Position numbers and translations under genes: made by a program
Notes under the pieces: generated by a model
The model's input: the letters and a program-made list of their open reading frames with translations, nothing else
Database searches by the model: none
What the model was told of the DNA's origin: nothing
Origin: Protula sp. h YS-2021
Taxonomy: Eukaryota; Annelida; Polychaeta; Sabellida; Serpulidae
DNA: 64,000 bases
Assembly (NCBI GenBank): GCA_949752745.1
Contig: OX457031.1
Coordinates: 45,014,269 to 45,078,268 of the forward strand
Direction: 5' to 3'
Shown: positions 44,798 to 52,908 of the stretch, one piece after another
How the letters are laid out: each line of letters starts with the position of its first letter
How positions within the stretch are numbered: position 1 is the stretch's first letter

Positions 44798-46167
44798 GAC
44801 TGGTAGTCGAATTGGATGCTGCGATTGGCACTGATCTCAATAATGTTGTCAAATTCAGCATAGACAATGACATTGATTGTAGGTTGCAAAGCCCTAGCAA
44901 AGTTCATTTCTAGCCGCAAATTCCCATGCTTGATCAGGGGGAAATGATCATCACCATCATAATCCGGTGTTAAGTCAAACGAAAATAAAGCATAACCTCT
45001 AGGCCAATCTTCCCGTTTTATAATGGAACTTTTCTCACCATTCAACCGATCAAACGATTTGTAAAGCGTTTCAAAAGCGTTCAGGTATTTGTTCTGTGTA
45101 ATGTCAAGCTTGAGAGGTTTGGATAGAACTGGTTCACCATCCGTGTACAGTTGCATATAGTCCAGATTAAAATGATCAAAATTGTATGGATTCCTCAATA
45201 CTGATCCACCAAAAGCTTCATTATGAACCAGACCAATGACAATACGATTTGGTAATTGACCCAAAAAGATGTTATCTTTCACAAAAGACTGAAATCCTGC
45301 TGGAATGGCCAAGACTTTACATTCTTTTCTAGTGATGATGATCTTGGCAGGACTTTTCATCAATGCATCTGCATGTCCTAACTGAATACCTGGACTCACC
45401 CTCACTTTGCGAATGGTTAAAAATGCCTCTTTCACTTCTACCTTATAGGTATTATTTACAGCCATCAATACATAGTCATCTTTTTGTCTATGGAAACGCA
45501 ATTTCAAACTGATGCCATTTGGAAGATAACGATCCTGCTCAAACAAATCTATCCTTAAACCACCTGCGAGCATAACATCACGGCTAAGACGAGTATGCAA
45601 ATAACGATGATGTAAGCCATTGTTTCCTTGCTCAGCCAAGTCGCCACCCTCAACATTGACATGAAATCCTGGTACATATTGTTCATGATTAGGTCTTTTC
45701 ACCTCATGACTATTCATCGACCCAGCAGTATCCTTGTACATGAGACGCATAGAGCGCTCAGAATGCAGACTTTCTTCCGAATCATGGATGAGATGAGAGA
45801 TAATGCTGGTATAACCATGAGTATTGTTGCTATGCGAAACCAAACGATCATTCAGAAACAATTCAATATTAGACCATAGCCCATTAAACACATCATTGAT
45901 GCAAGAGACATTATCATCTGCGCCACACGCTGTTCCATCGGCCTTTAGAATGCGACATACAATATGAAGTTTGCTGTTCTTTAAATCCAGATATTCTTCT
46001 GTACTCGCAGGAATGTAGAATTCTATTGGAGCGCCTTCTCTAATGCTTGTAAGTGGTTGATAGTCAACATTATAACTTTTCTCTACAGCAGTTTGCGTCG
46101 GTGGTACGTGAAACCATTCCAATGGAGAAAGACTACATTCACACGAATGATTATGAATGAGAGACAT
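44794..46167 (-). CDS. major capsid protein (double jelly-roll, hexon-like)
   Basis: 457 residues. Matches the Polinton/adintovirus hexon pattern: an N-terminal IREGAPIEFYIPASTEEYLD, a middle with LFLNDRLVSHSNNTHGYTS, and a C-terminal YKSFDRLNGEKSSII...GYALFSFDLTPDYDGD, then GNLRLEMNFARALQPTINVI and VYAEFDNIIEI. Length fits the family (about 450-600). Uninterrupted. Preceded by an 11-bp gap from the pVI-like gene and overlapping the protease by ATGA. It forms the icosahedral shell with the penton. Confidence 0.92.
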   Translation of the reverse strand: MSLIHNHSCECSLSPLEWFHVPPTQTAVEKSYNVDYQPLTSIREGAPIEFYIPASTEEYLDLKNSKLHIVCRILKADGTACGADDNVSCINDVFNGLWSNIELFLNDRLVSHSNNTHGYTSIISHLIHDSEESLHSERSMRLMYKDTAGSMNSHEVKRPNHEQYVPGFHVNVEGGDLAEQGNNGLHHRYLHTRLSRDVMLAGGLRIDLFEQDRYLPNGISLKLRFHRQKDDYVLMAVNNTYKVEVKEAFLTIRKVRVSPGIQLGHADALMKSPAKIIITRKECKVLAIPAGFQSFVKDNIFLGQLPNRIVIGLVHNEAFGGSVLRNPYNFDHFNLDYMQLYTDGEPVLSKPLKLDITQNKYLNAFETLYKSFDRLNGEKSSIIKREDWPRGYALFSFDLTPDYDGDDHFPLIKHGNLRLEMNFARALQPTINVIVYAEFDNIIEISANRSIQFDYQS

Positions 46168-46178
46168 TTTTTTTTCCT

Positions 46179-46520
46179 TTAAAAAATATCTTTGCGATAT
46201 TTTGATGTTATCCGTCTGGCTGTTTTTCGTCTTCTGGCACGTTTCGTCGGTTGCATACGCTTTTGTTCACCAAACACACGTTCTGCTACTCGGCCCGTCA
46301 CATCTTTCGCGACATTCTTTGCAGCCTTCTTAAGATGTGGCGCAACGATCTTAGCCCCAGCCTTAAGTAGTGGAATAGCTTTGCGAGCCAATGATCCCAG
46401 TATGGAACCAATACCATCGCCATATTGGATTCGCGCTCCTTTGAATCCTGGTAATTCCCCGCCCACTTGACGAAGAAAATGGTTGCGATATGCAGACGGA
46501 TCGTGTGTGTAGGCTTTCAT
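46179..46520 (-). CDS. pVI-like minor virion protein
   Basis: 113 residues. A Gly-containing amphipathic segment (GDGIGSILGSLARKAIPLLK, about residues 34-53) is followed by a basic tail (KRARRRKTARRITSKYRK). This arrangement resembles adenovirus pVI and pX (membrane-active and core proteins) and similar small Polinton proteins. Assignment rests on composition and position between penton and hexon, not on alignment. Starts in the ATGA of the penton stop. Confidence 0.65.
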   Translation of the reverse strand: MKAYTHDPSAYRNHFLRQVGGELPGFKGARIQYGDGIGSILGSLARKAIPLLKAGAKIVAPHLKKAAKNVAKDVTGRVAERVFGEQKRMQPTKRARRRKTARRITSKYRKDIF

Positions 46521-47269
46521 ATTGCTTTTGGTCGAAAATGAAGTTTACAGATCACCTTTCCAGTTTGAAATGGAACAGTATGGCCTGTGTCGTCCTTAAT
46601 ATTCATTTCTATCACGTCAAATTTGGACGTGTTTACAGGAACATAATGCGGTTCGCCGTACGTTTTCATGATAATGTCACCATCATGGCCTTGTATCCCA
46701 ACAGAACGTAGTAACGGCACATAATAATCCCCAACAACTTGTGGTTCACAAATGCTACAATACACATACAGTGTATAAAATCCCTGTTTCACATCCGCTT
46801 TATGTTCAGCTGCACACGCTTCAGTATACCATTGCTCTGGGATAAATCCTAAAATCTCAGCTAATCCAGTGGAAAAGGACACTTCAAGACCATCATCGAG
46901 AAACAGAAACACACGTCGTCTAATTTTATCATACTTTAACCGAATAGGTTGGTTCGGGTCATCGGGGTTAGCCGCTTCTTCATTGACTGCCTCACATAGT
47001 TCTTGTATGGTTCTATAGTACCCATAAGGAATATTAACATGCCAAATGCCAAATGTATCTATTTGTCGATACCCAATAGAATAGTTCATGCCCTGTCTCA
47101 TCGTTGTCCATGTATGTGGATATTGAATTTCAGCTAAAGCCACTTCATATTTTCCATTCAGATAGATGGTTCGAGGCATACGAATTTGATAATTCGAAGC
47201 CTTGTTGTTGGGATAATAGGTCATACTCGCATTGCTAGGCAAAGTGATGTAAAAGCTTGTCGACTCCAT
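46517..47269 (-). CDS. minor capsid protein (penton, single jelly-roll)
   Basis: 250 residues. The N-terminus FYITLPSNASMTYYPNNKAS, the following IYLNGKYEVALAEIQYPHTW and a later LAEILGFIPEQW match the Polinton/adintovirus penton signature. It fills capsid vertices. Uninterrupted, 8 bp after the small Cys-rich gene, overlapping the pVI-like gene by ATGA. Confidence 0.9.
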   Translation of the reverse strand: MESTSFYITLPSNASMTYYPNNKASNYQIRMPRTIYLNGKYEVALAEIQYPHTWTTMRQGMNYSIGYRQIDTFGIWHVNIPYGYYRTIQELCEAVNEEAANPDDPNQPIRLKYDKIRRRVFLFLDDGLEVSFSTGLAEILGFIPEQWYTEACAAEHKADVKQGFYTLYVYCSICEPQVVGDYYVPLLRSVGIQGHDGDIIMKTYGEPHYVPVNTSKFDVIEMNIKDDTGHTVPFQTGKVICKLHFRPKAI

Positions 47270-47277
47270 GATGCTAA

Positions 47278-47487
47278 CTAAATGGTATAGCTGCGTTGAC
47301 GTTGTCTATATACTTCACGATAGCGCGCGCCATTCGAAAAAGTATGCCAAATCTCATCCTCATTCACATGGTCTTTTATTTCTCCTTCACAACACGCGCT
47401 TGTACATCTTATTTTCACAGGAATAGTTGGTTTATCTTCTTGGCAACAACAACATAGCTCTTTCAGCCATGTTAAAAATTTTCCCAT
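47278..47487 (-). CDS. small protein with putative double lipid anchor
   Basis: 69 residues. It begins MGKFLTWLKELCCCCQED: Gly2 with Thr at position 6 fits the N-myristoylation pattern (MGxxxS/T), and the CCCC run would be a palmitoylation site. A CTSACCEGE cluster follows, then a basic Arg/Tyr tail. No homologue recognised. Position between virion genes, with a 16-bp overlap with the upstream gene, suggests a virion or assembly role at membranes; inference only. Confidence 0.7.
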   Translation of the reverse strand: MGKFLTWLKELCCCCQEDKPTIPVKIRCTSACCEGEIKDHVNEDEIWHTFSNGARYREVYRQRQRSYTI

Positions 47488-48050
47488 CCTTCAGGAAACT
47501 GTCTTTGTTGACGTTGTTTCATTTCTGTTGTAATGTCGTCACGAGTGGTCTTTTTACTAAACATTGTTTTTGGAATATTCGCATCAACAATTTCCTGGAT
47601 AAACGGATGCCAACCATGTGGTGGTTTGACTCGTTCTTTTCTTCTTGTCGCCACCAATGCTTCTTTCATCAAATCAACCATGTTGGAATTTGCTATAATA
47701 TCGCCCGTTTTCAACACAAGTTCATTCTTCTCTGACCATGTTGTACCATATTTCTTCAGTTCGGCTAAAAGTTGTGTTATTTTTCCATGATAGATCGGTT
47801 GAAAATGACTTAACACTAGCTTTTCTGGCTTTTCAGGTGGTGATGATGATGATGAGGGCTTTTGCTGTCTAGACTGACTTGTTCGTAAATGACGACCAAG
47901 AAGTTGAGACATTTCAATAACCTTTTCACGTGTTCGTTTCCCACGTAAAAGTTTATTCACTTTCGTTTTGATTTCACCATCATGTTTCTTTTCTAATAAC
48001 AGTTTGTATTCATATTCAGGAATGAGGACCATTTTCATCGTATGTTTCAT
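47472..48050 (-). CDS. conserved Polinton hypothetical protein
   Basis: 192 residues, Lys/Arg-rich. N-terminal helical part (EYEYKLLLEKKHDGEIKTKV), a Ser/Gln linker (QQKPSSSSSPPEKPEK), then LSHFQPIYHGKITQLLAELK and a C-terminal GWHPFIQEIVDANIPKTMFS. I recall this style of protein next to pX and ATPase genes in Polintons, but I cannot assign a function; a core or scaffold protein is possible. Starts in the ATGA that ends the pX-like gene. Confidence 0.8.
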   Translation of the reverse strand: MKHTMKMVLIPEYEYKLLLEKKHDGEIKTKVNKLLRGKRTREKVIEMSQLLGRHLRTSQSRQQKPSSSSSPPEKPEKLVLSHFQPIYHGKITQLLAELKKYGTTWSEKNELVLKTGDIIANSNMVDLMKEALVATRRKERVKPPHGWHPFIQEIVDANIPKTMFSKKTTRDDITTEMKQRQQRQFPEGWENF

Positions 48051-48373
48051 TTTAGCAGTAGTTTGGCTAACAAGGGCAATGCCAATCTAGCAATAACTCC
48101 AATGAATCCTCCTTTCTGATTAATCAACTTCTTTTTTCGTCGAAGGGATATCTTCTTATCTGCTAGAGTACGAAGCGTATGACGTTCACGTTTAAATTCC
48201 TTAAACCGTTTTGAGCTTAAGGGTAAATGTCCTTGCAATATATTCAAACAAATTTCAAACAAGCTTGTTAATTCCTCCTTTGTAGCTTGCTGTAGCAAGG
48301 ATTTACGTCGTTTAGGCCCACTGCGTGCAAGCAAGTGAAGAAACGGCTGGTTCGCTCGAATACGTTTAGACAT
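48047..48373 (-). CDS. pX-like core protein
   Basis: 108 residues, very basic. It ends KKKLINQKGGFIGVIARLAL plus PLLAKLLLK: a basic segment, a GG and a hydrophobic tail, like the adenovirus core protein X precursor. LSSKRFKEFKRERHTLRTLA in the middle is typical of the family in Polintons. The GG could be a protease cleavage site; that is inference. Overlaps the ATPase stop by 8 bp. Confidence 0.75.
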   Translation of the reverse strand: MSKRIRANQPFLHLLARSGPKRRKSLLQQATKEELTSLFEICLNILQGHLPLSSKRFKEFKRERHTLRTLADKKISLRRKKKLINQKGGFIGVIARLALPLLAKLLLK

Positions 48374-49025
48374 CTTGACTGCGAATGGTCAAATGAGTTG
48401 GTTCTTGTTCATACACTGCTTTATCAATATAGACATAATGTGTATCTTTTGGTAAAATGCCTGTACGAATACGTAGTTGATCATTTGTCTTTGGTTTTAA
48501 ATCAATGAATAAATAACCATGAGGTTTGCTAGTAGCATCTTGATAGGCTTCTATGAGAAATTGAGATCTTCCAGGATACATTTGCCGCGCCAATGTACTA
48601 ATTTGTTGACTGTCTCTCGGATTTTTAAACAGAATAATATAATGTGTATTCAAACTAATATTTCGCATCTCTTTCCCATGATGGAATAAATTATGTACAA
48701 TAAAGATAATGCTCAGATTTTGATGACTGCTGCCAACACTAAAGAGACGTGTCATACGCTCATCACTATGACATTTCGTCATTAAGTCATCAATGATAAG
48801 TAAGTTTGGTTTCTTCGGGTTAAAACGCTCTTCAATGTCATCTGGAATGCCTTGGTAAAATTCCACGCCTTTCATTCCCTTGTACAAAGGCTGATCTGCT
48901 GCATAGAGCCATAAAATGCTTTTTGGAGAGGGTTGAATCAACTTTTGTTCTAGAATTTCCTTCACCAGAGACGTTTTGCCACTGCCTGTAGGTCCAGAGA
49001 CTAAACATGTAAATGGATGCTTCAT
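48366..49025 (-). CDS. genome-packaging ATPase (FtsK/HerA type)
   Basis: 219 residues. Walker A GPTGSGKT at 11-18, Walker B NLLIIDD at 74-80, and a sensor-like IIFIVHN strand. Length and arrangement match Polinton A32-like packaging ATPases. The frame is open upstream only from a TTG, so the ATG at 49,025 is chosen. It overlaps the integrase stop as ATGA. Powers DNA translocation into the capsid. Confidence 0.94.
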   Translation of the reverse strand: MKHPFTCLVSGPTGSGKTSLVKEILEQKLIQPSPKSILWLYAADQPLYKGMKGVEFYQGIPDDIEERFNPKKPNLLIIDDLMTKCHSDERMTRLFSVGSSHQNLSIIFIVHNLFHHGKEMRNISLNTHYIILFKNPRDSQQISTLARQMYPGRSQFLIEAYQDATSKPHGYLFIDLKPKTNDQLRIRTGILPKDTHYVYIDKAVYEQEPTHLTIRSQDV

Positions 49026-50119
49026 TGTTGAATGTCTGTTTCTTTCACCCAACTGTTAAACTTGTTTGGCCAACCTAACCACTTGACAAATAATTCTTTC
49101 ACACCTCGTCTTTTACGTGTTTTCAAGACTTTTTCAATTCTATAAATAGATTCAATATCTTTGGTCACTTTCTGCAGTTCTTCTTCATAGAAATGTCCAT
49201 CAATATCTTCGTCTAAAAAGTCTTTCACACGATATAAATGTATTCCTTGCTTCTTACAACGATGTGTGACAATGAAGACTTCTTGCGTCCATTTGATGTG
49301 ATAATCGCGTTGAAACACATATTTAATGTGAGAAATGCGAACATGATCACCAATGTTAAATTTGTACTTCTTCTTCTTCGGTTTCAATTTCAGTTTGTCA
49401 ACATACATATACTTCCACACTTTTGATTCATTGTCTTTACGAATCTCGGCTGGAGCATATTTATTAGGAAGAGAACCATGAGGTCTATGGTTGTAATTGT
49501 ACACCAAGTCTGGAAGAATGTCTAAGTAACGGTAAGTTTGATTATGTAGAAAATACCGATACATCATTCCCTTTAGAGTACGAATGACTCTTTCAGCAAA
49601 GTTAGCTTTGGTTTCATTCTTTGTGGTATAAGCATGAATGCCTTCTTTCTTCAAAAATGCTTTTACCCATCTGTTTTTAAATTCTGTTCCTTTATCAGAC
49701 CTTAGAGTTCGCGGTCTTCGTCGTGTGTCATGAAAAATCTTTTGGAAAGCTTGTATGACGCTGGTATGTGATTTATTAGGTATTGGCTGTACCCAGACAT
49801 ATTTGGAAAACACATCAATGACAATGAGTAAAAAGCGTATGTCATCATTATAGGGAGCTATGTTTCCCATATCAGCCAAATCAATATCCCACATATCATC
49901 AATGCCACGTGTAATGACACGTTGTCTTTTGAACCTGTATTTGACAGGTTGGAGTAAACTGAAAGCATCTTGATCCTGTAGCCATTTCTTCACTTGTGAA
50001 TGTGTGACTGGTTGATTATGTTTTCGTAAGATGTGATACAGTTTGTAAGGACCAGCAAATGCTCCAGGCTGTCCAGGTTTGAAGTAAATATCAGTCAAGT
50101 AGTCTTTCCACGTCGACAT
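49022..50119 (-). CDS. retroviral-type integrase with chromodomain
   Basis: 365 residues from the ATG at 50,119 (the open frame extends to 50,176 only via TTG). DDE core: D80 (WDIDLADM), D142 (LRSDKGTEF), E176 (NFAERVIRTL), with about 33 residues between the last two. C-terminal chromodomain at about 326-365 (YRIEKVLKTRKRRGVKELFV, then KWLGW and SWV). The chromodomain may direct insertion to modified chromatin. No canonical HHCC finger seen at the N-terminus. Gene order places it first in the structural cluster. Confidence 0.95.
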   Translation of the reverse strand: MSTWKDYLTDIYFKPGQPGAFAGPYKLYHILRKHNQPVTHSQVKKWLQDQDAFSLLQPVKYRFKRQRVITRGIDDMWDIDLADMGNIAPYNDDIRFLLIVIDVFSKYVWVQPIPNKSHTSVIQAFQKIFHDTRRRPRTLRSDKGTEFKNRWVKAFLKKEGIHAYTTKNETKANFAERVIRTLKGMMYRYFLHNQTYRYLDILPDLVYNYNHRPHGSLPNKYAPAEIRKDNESKVWKYMYVDKLKLKPKKKKYKFNIGDHVRISHIKYVFQRDYHIKWTQEVFIVTHRCKKQGIHLYRVKDFLDEDIDGHFYEEELQKVTKDIESIYRIEKVLKTRKRRGVKELFVKWLGWPNKFNSWVKETDIQQ

Positions 50120-50164
50120 GGTCACACCGAATGAAAACCACCTTCTCAACAGAACAGCTTTTAT

Positions 50165-50252
50165 TTTATAACTCAACCATCATCACTTAACTAACATAGT
50201 AACTTAACTAATATGTATTTATAACTAACATGTATTTATAACTAACATATAT
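50165..50252. repeat. short AT repeats upstream of the integrase
   Basis: Copies of ACTTAACTAACATA and ATGTATTTATAACTAAC. No TATA box or Maf-type site is seen ahead of the integrase. The TTAACTAATAT motif is shared with 44,195-44,357. Confidence 0.7.
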
Positions 50253-50585
50253 TTACAAATCAAGTATAGATACAATGGTATGAATAACTGGAGACCATTG
50301 GTCTTCAATGAACACTAACCAATGACTGAGTTCATCCAATGTAATAGCATCTACACCATATTTCTCACAACGTTGATTTGCATTCTCTAACACTTTATCT
50401 AAATGCATGTAATATTTAGCTTCATTCCAATATGTATAAACAGATGCAAAATGACAAGTATGTTCTTGACACTCTTCATGTTGACAAGCAGGACAGACTA
50501 AATAGGCAAACTTTTTTACAGCTGATAACATTTCTTCACAATAAGCTTTTTGTACAATATATTGTCTCAGTGTCATGTCCGCCAT
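50253..50585 (-). CDS. Cys-rich hypothetical protein
   Basis: 110 residues from the ATG at 50,585 (upstream extension only via GTG). A CPACQHEECQEHTCH segment (about residues 31-45) looks like a zinc-binding knuckle. The rest is helical and acidic. Not recognised. Spacing to the NADAR gene is about 100 bp. Confidence 0.65.
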   Translation of the reverse strand: MADMTLRQYIVQKAYCEEMLSAVKKFAYLVCPACQHEECQEHTCHFASVYTYWNEAKYYMHLDKVLENANQRCEKYGVDAITLDELSHWLVFIEDQWSPVIHTIVSILDL

Positions 50586-50688
50586 TGTGCAGTCTTGTGA
50601 GTCTTGCAGCACAAGTTAAACATACTTCAAATTTACATGTCCACACGTCTGCACACCATGACGGTTGGCAAGCAAATGAAAAAAGTCT

Positions 50689-51126
50689 CTAACCCTCACA
50701 CAACATTTCTAACAACTTTCCCATAATATTCTGACCAGGATATCCAGATGACACTTGTTTCACACCAGCTCCCCACCAATGATCATACGTTGCTTCAACT
50801 AAAGTTTTGTCTTTACATTCTTTCAACTTGTTGCGAAACAATACACACTGATTCCATTTGACTTGTAAAACATCTTGCATTTTGCTTCTCTTCACTGTAT
50901 GCCATAAAGGACATGGTTTTATCCCTTTAGCAATACGTTTCGCTTCATATCCATTTCTACATGAAGCAATGGCTGAAGCAATATCTGGACGGTGATGAAA
51001 CACTGCTTTCTCATATTGATACAAAGCTTCACTTGAGTTGAACACATGTCCATACTTTTCAAGTCGTGTTGGAAACATATTTGAAAGAACGTCCTTATGA
51101 CCGCTGAATAGTACAAGATTCTCCAT
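50689..51126 (-). CDS. NADAR-domain protein (YbiA-like)
   Basis: 145 residues, the whole protein is the domain. The NADAR landmarks are all present in order: SNMFP after a short lead, FNSSEALYQYEKA (the conserved E and Q), YEAKRIAKGIKP, W-x5-K-x2-MQDVLQVKWNQ, LVEATYDHWWGAGV, and GQNIMGKLLEMLCE. Known members are N-glycosidases acting on riboflavin-pathway intermediates, and some act on ADP-ribosylated substrates. In this element it could counter host ADP-ribosylation or modify nucleotides; inference. Starts at an unambiguous ATG. Confidence 0.88.
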   Translation of the reverse strand: MENLVLFSGHKDVLSNMFPTRLEKYGHVFNSSEALYQYEKAVFHHRPDIASAIASCRNGYEAKRIAKGIKPCPLWHTVKRSKMQDVLQVKWNQCVLFRNKLKECKDKTLVEATYDHWWGAGVKQVSSGYPGQNIMGKLLEMLCEG

Positions 51127-51141
51127 GTTGACTTTGCTTCT

Positions 51142-51646
51142 TTATTCTGACATGTCGGTTTCTTCCTGTAATAAAATATCTTTTAATATATTTGCTGCCT
51201 CTTCTATCATATTCTTTCTTTGTTTACGTTGAAAGCACTCACATAAAACTAAATTTGCTAGTAAGAAAAACATGTCTTTGAGAAACAATTCACTATGTTG
51301 TCATAAACATGATTAAAAAAGGTTTTATATAACTTACCTGATAAAGCTGCTCGGTTTCCTCTGCTTCTTTACAACAATCTCTCAAATGATCAACCACGGT
51401 GAAATATACTTCCACATCAGTGCGAGCAGAATAAAGTGCAGCATCAAAGTCAAAGTTAGGATCTTCTTCTATTCCAGTTTTATGACATTCTCCAAGAAAT
51501 CTTGAATGCAGTTCAATCACATCAAGACTATGATGTACAACATCCCAAAAAGCATCCAAATGATAAAGCTGATAGTCTGGAGTGCCACAGCAAGCAAGTT
51601 TAGCAATCATCAAGTCAATATAAGCATTTTTAAAACATGCGTCCAT
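51142..51646 (-). CDS. hypothetical accessory protein, probably spliced
   Basis: From the ATG at 51,646 a 117-codon frame runs to 51,293. It contains a consensus donor (CAG then GTAAGTTATATAAAA, exon end 51,338) and an acceptor TTTTATTACAG before GAAGAAACC (exon 51,142-51,165) in the same phase, giving an EETDMSE end. The body resembles the gene at 52,402-52,830: MD-x2-FK-x2-Y-x-D at the start and FL-x-EC in the middle. Within the intron lies another open frame (51,142-51,273, 43 codons) with a hydrophobic start MFFLLANLVLCECF. Function unknown. Confidence 0.6.
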
Positions 51647-51671
51647 CTTGTTTCAGTGTCTTGTGGGGCTT

Positions 51672-52175
51672 TTACTTTGCTTCACTGACTTTAAGTACTC
51701 CACACTTGTCGCAGAAGTTGCTTGGTTCACACAACTTGCAATTATACTTGTGGCAGTGGCAATGATAATCCTCCACATATCCACAAGCACCGCAATAGTC
51801 ACAGGTAAGTCCAAGTTGATTTTGTACGTTCATGTTCTCCAACTGAACTTCAGCCAGCCTTTTCTTGGATAGCTTTGACACCTTCATCCGACCATCCTTT
51901 TGCAGCTTGATGATGGTTTTCTTGTCATGGCATTCCTCACATGGTGATAGGGCTGAGTTGATGTTGTCCATCTCCTGAAGCAGTGTCTTCCATTCACCAT
52001 CATTCATGTTGATGTGATGTGTGTATTCTTTCCCTTCAAACCGTGACGTGCGCACAAAACTCACATAGCGCATATCCAAGTATGAAATGACTTCAAGCCA
52101 CTTCGTTTGCGTTAAGTACAGTTTGAAGCCAATGTCGCGTAAATTTTTCAAGCTTTGGCATACAATCTTCCACAA
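51672..52175 (-). CDS. PC4-like strand motif plus zinc-ribbon region (3' part)
   Basis: The frame opens with a TTG and has no early ATG, so it is probably the displaced 3' part of the gene starting at 52,321. It contains YVSFVRTSRFEGKEYTHHIN, then MNDGEWKTLLQEMD (the same strand-then-EW-helix ending as the 43-kb proteins). Next come CEEC, CDYCGACGY, CHCHKYNCKLC and CDKCG: four or five paired cysteine knuckles, likely zinc-binding. Possible role: nucleic-acid-binding regulator. The break is described only; no joined product is given. Confidence 0.55.
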   Translation of the reverse strand: MWKIVCQSLKNLRDIGFKLYLTQTKWLEVISYLDMRYVSFVRTSRFEGKEYTHHINMNDGEWKTLLQEMDNINSALSPCEECHDKKTIIKLQKDGRMKVSKLSKKRLAEVQLENMNVQNQLGLTCDYCGACGYVEDYHCHCHKYNCKLCEPSNFCDKCGVLKVSEAK

Positions 52176-52321
52176 AGATGGTGAATAAGCACACCATCTC
52201 TCTCTCCACGTGTGATGCGTAGAAATGGCCCATATTCTCCATGCTCCACAGTAATGGTTAAGTTAGCACTAATTTTAAAGCTGCTGCTGCGCTGCGTTGC
52301 GTTGCTTGTCTTGTTCTCCAT
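52148..52321 (-). CDS. 5' part of the PC4-like/zinc-ribbon gene
   Basis: 57 codons from the ATG at 52,321 (the longer open frame upstream includes the TATA box, so it is not transcribed). FKISANLTITVEHGEYGPFL plus RITRGERDG fits the first strands of the PC4-like pattern. The expected following helix lies in the overlapping frame from 52,175. A frameshift of one base near 52,170, real or a sequencing error, would explain the two frames. Confidence 0.55.
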   Translation of the reverse strand: MENKTSNATQRSSSFKISANLTITVEHGEYGPFLRITRGERDGVLIHHLCGRLYAKA

Positions 52322-52398
52322 GGCTGCTACAATGTACTGATGATGCACTCCCTCCAACTGTCTGCTGAGAAATGACTTCACTCTGCTGAGTTCACTCC

Positions 52399-52429
52399 CT
52401 TTTATACCCAACTATCTGCTGAGTCAGCA
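52399..52429 (-). promoter_or_regulatory. Maf site plus TATA box within the upstream gene
   Basis: TGCTGAGTCAGCA (52,417-52,429, perfect T-MARE) lies 10 bp ahead of TATAAAAG (52,406 to 52,399 on the minus strand). The TATA box includes the TAA stop of the gene at 52,402-52,830, and the Maf site lies in its last codons. It would drive the gene beginning at 52,321. Confidence 0.7.
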
Positions 52430-52830
52430 AAGAACTTGCAAAGTTTTGAATTCACTTCAACTCGTCCATGGTTGAATCGGACAAGCTCTGATACATTATT
52501 TGGAACATCATCATCATAATGTAAAATGATTCTTGCAGCTACAACTAACATGAGCTCAACTGCCCAAATTGTATTCACGTTGATAAATGCTAAATCAATG
52601 TCATAAGTTAACGGTAAATGTAGATCTTCACATTCACGTAGAAACGAGCGGATGAAACGATCTCTTGGAATGGTCTTTCCAACAGCTTCCCAATGCTGAT
52701 GTAAGTTCTTCACTTGCAGCATCCAATCCGATTCAAAAGCAGGAAGCTTTGAAAACACATAGTCAGCATAATTCACTTTGAAGACGTCATCCATGGTCTC
52801 TACACATCGATGAAGAAGCAATGTTGACAT
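52402..52830 (-). CDS. hypothetical accessory protein, paralogue of 51,646
   Basis: 142 residues from a clear ATG. Starts near MDDVFKVNYADYVFSKL (residue 13 on) and has FIRSFLRECEDLHLPL, paralleling MDACFKNAYIDLMIAKL and SRFLGECHKTG of the other protein. Predominantly helical, acidic. Not recognised. It could start at the second Met (residue 13), where similarity to the paralogue begins. Confidence 0.7.
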   Translation of the reverse strand: MSTLLLHRCVETMDDVFKVNYADYVFSKLPAFESDWMLQVKNLHQHWEAVGKTIPRDRFIRSFLRECEDLHLPLTYDIDLAFINVNTIWAVELMLVVAARIILHYDDDVPNNVSELVRFNHGRVEVNSKLCKFFADSADSWV

Positions 52831-52908
52831 TGTAGATGGTTTTACCTCCTTTTCTACAGATGTTACATGTAGGTTTTCATGAGATGTTTGTAAAATCGCG
52901 GAGTCATG

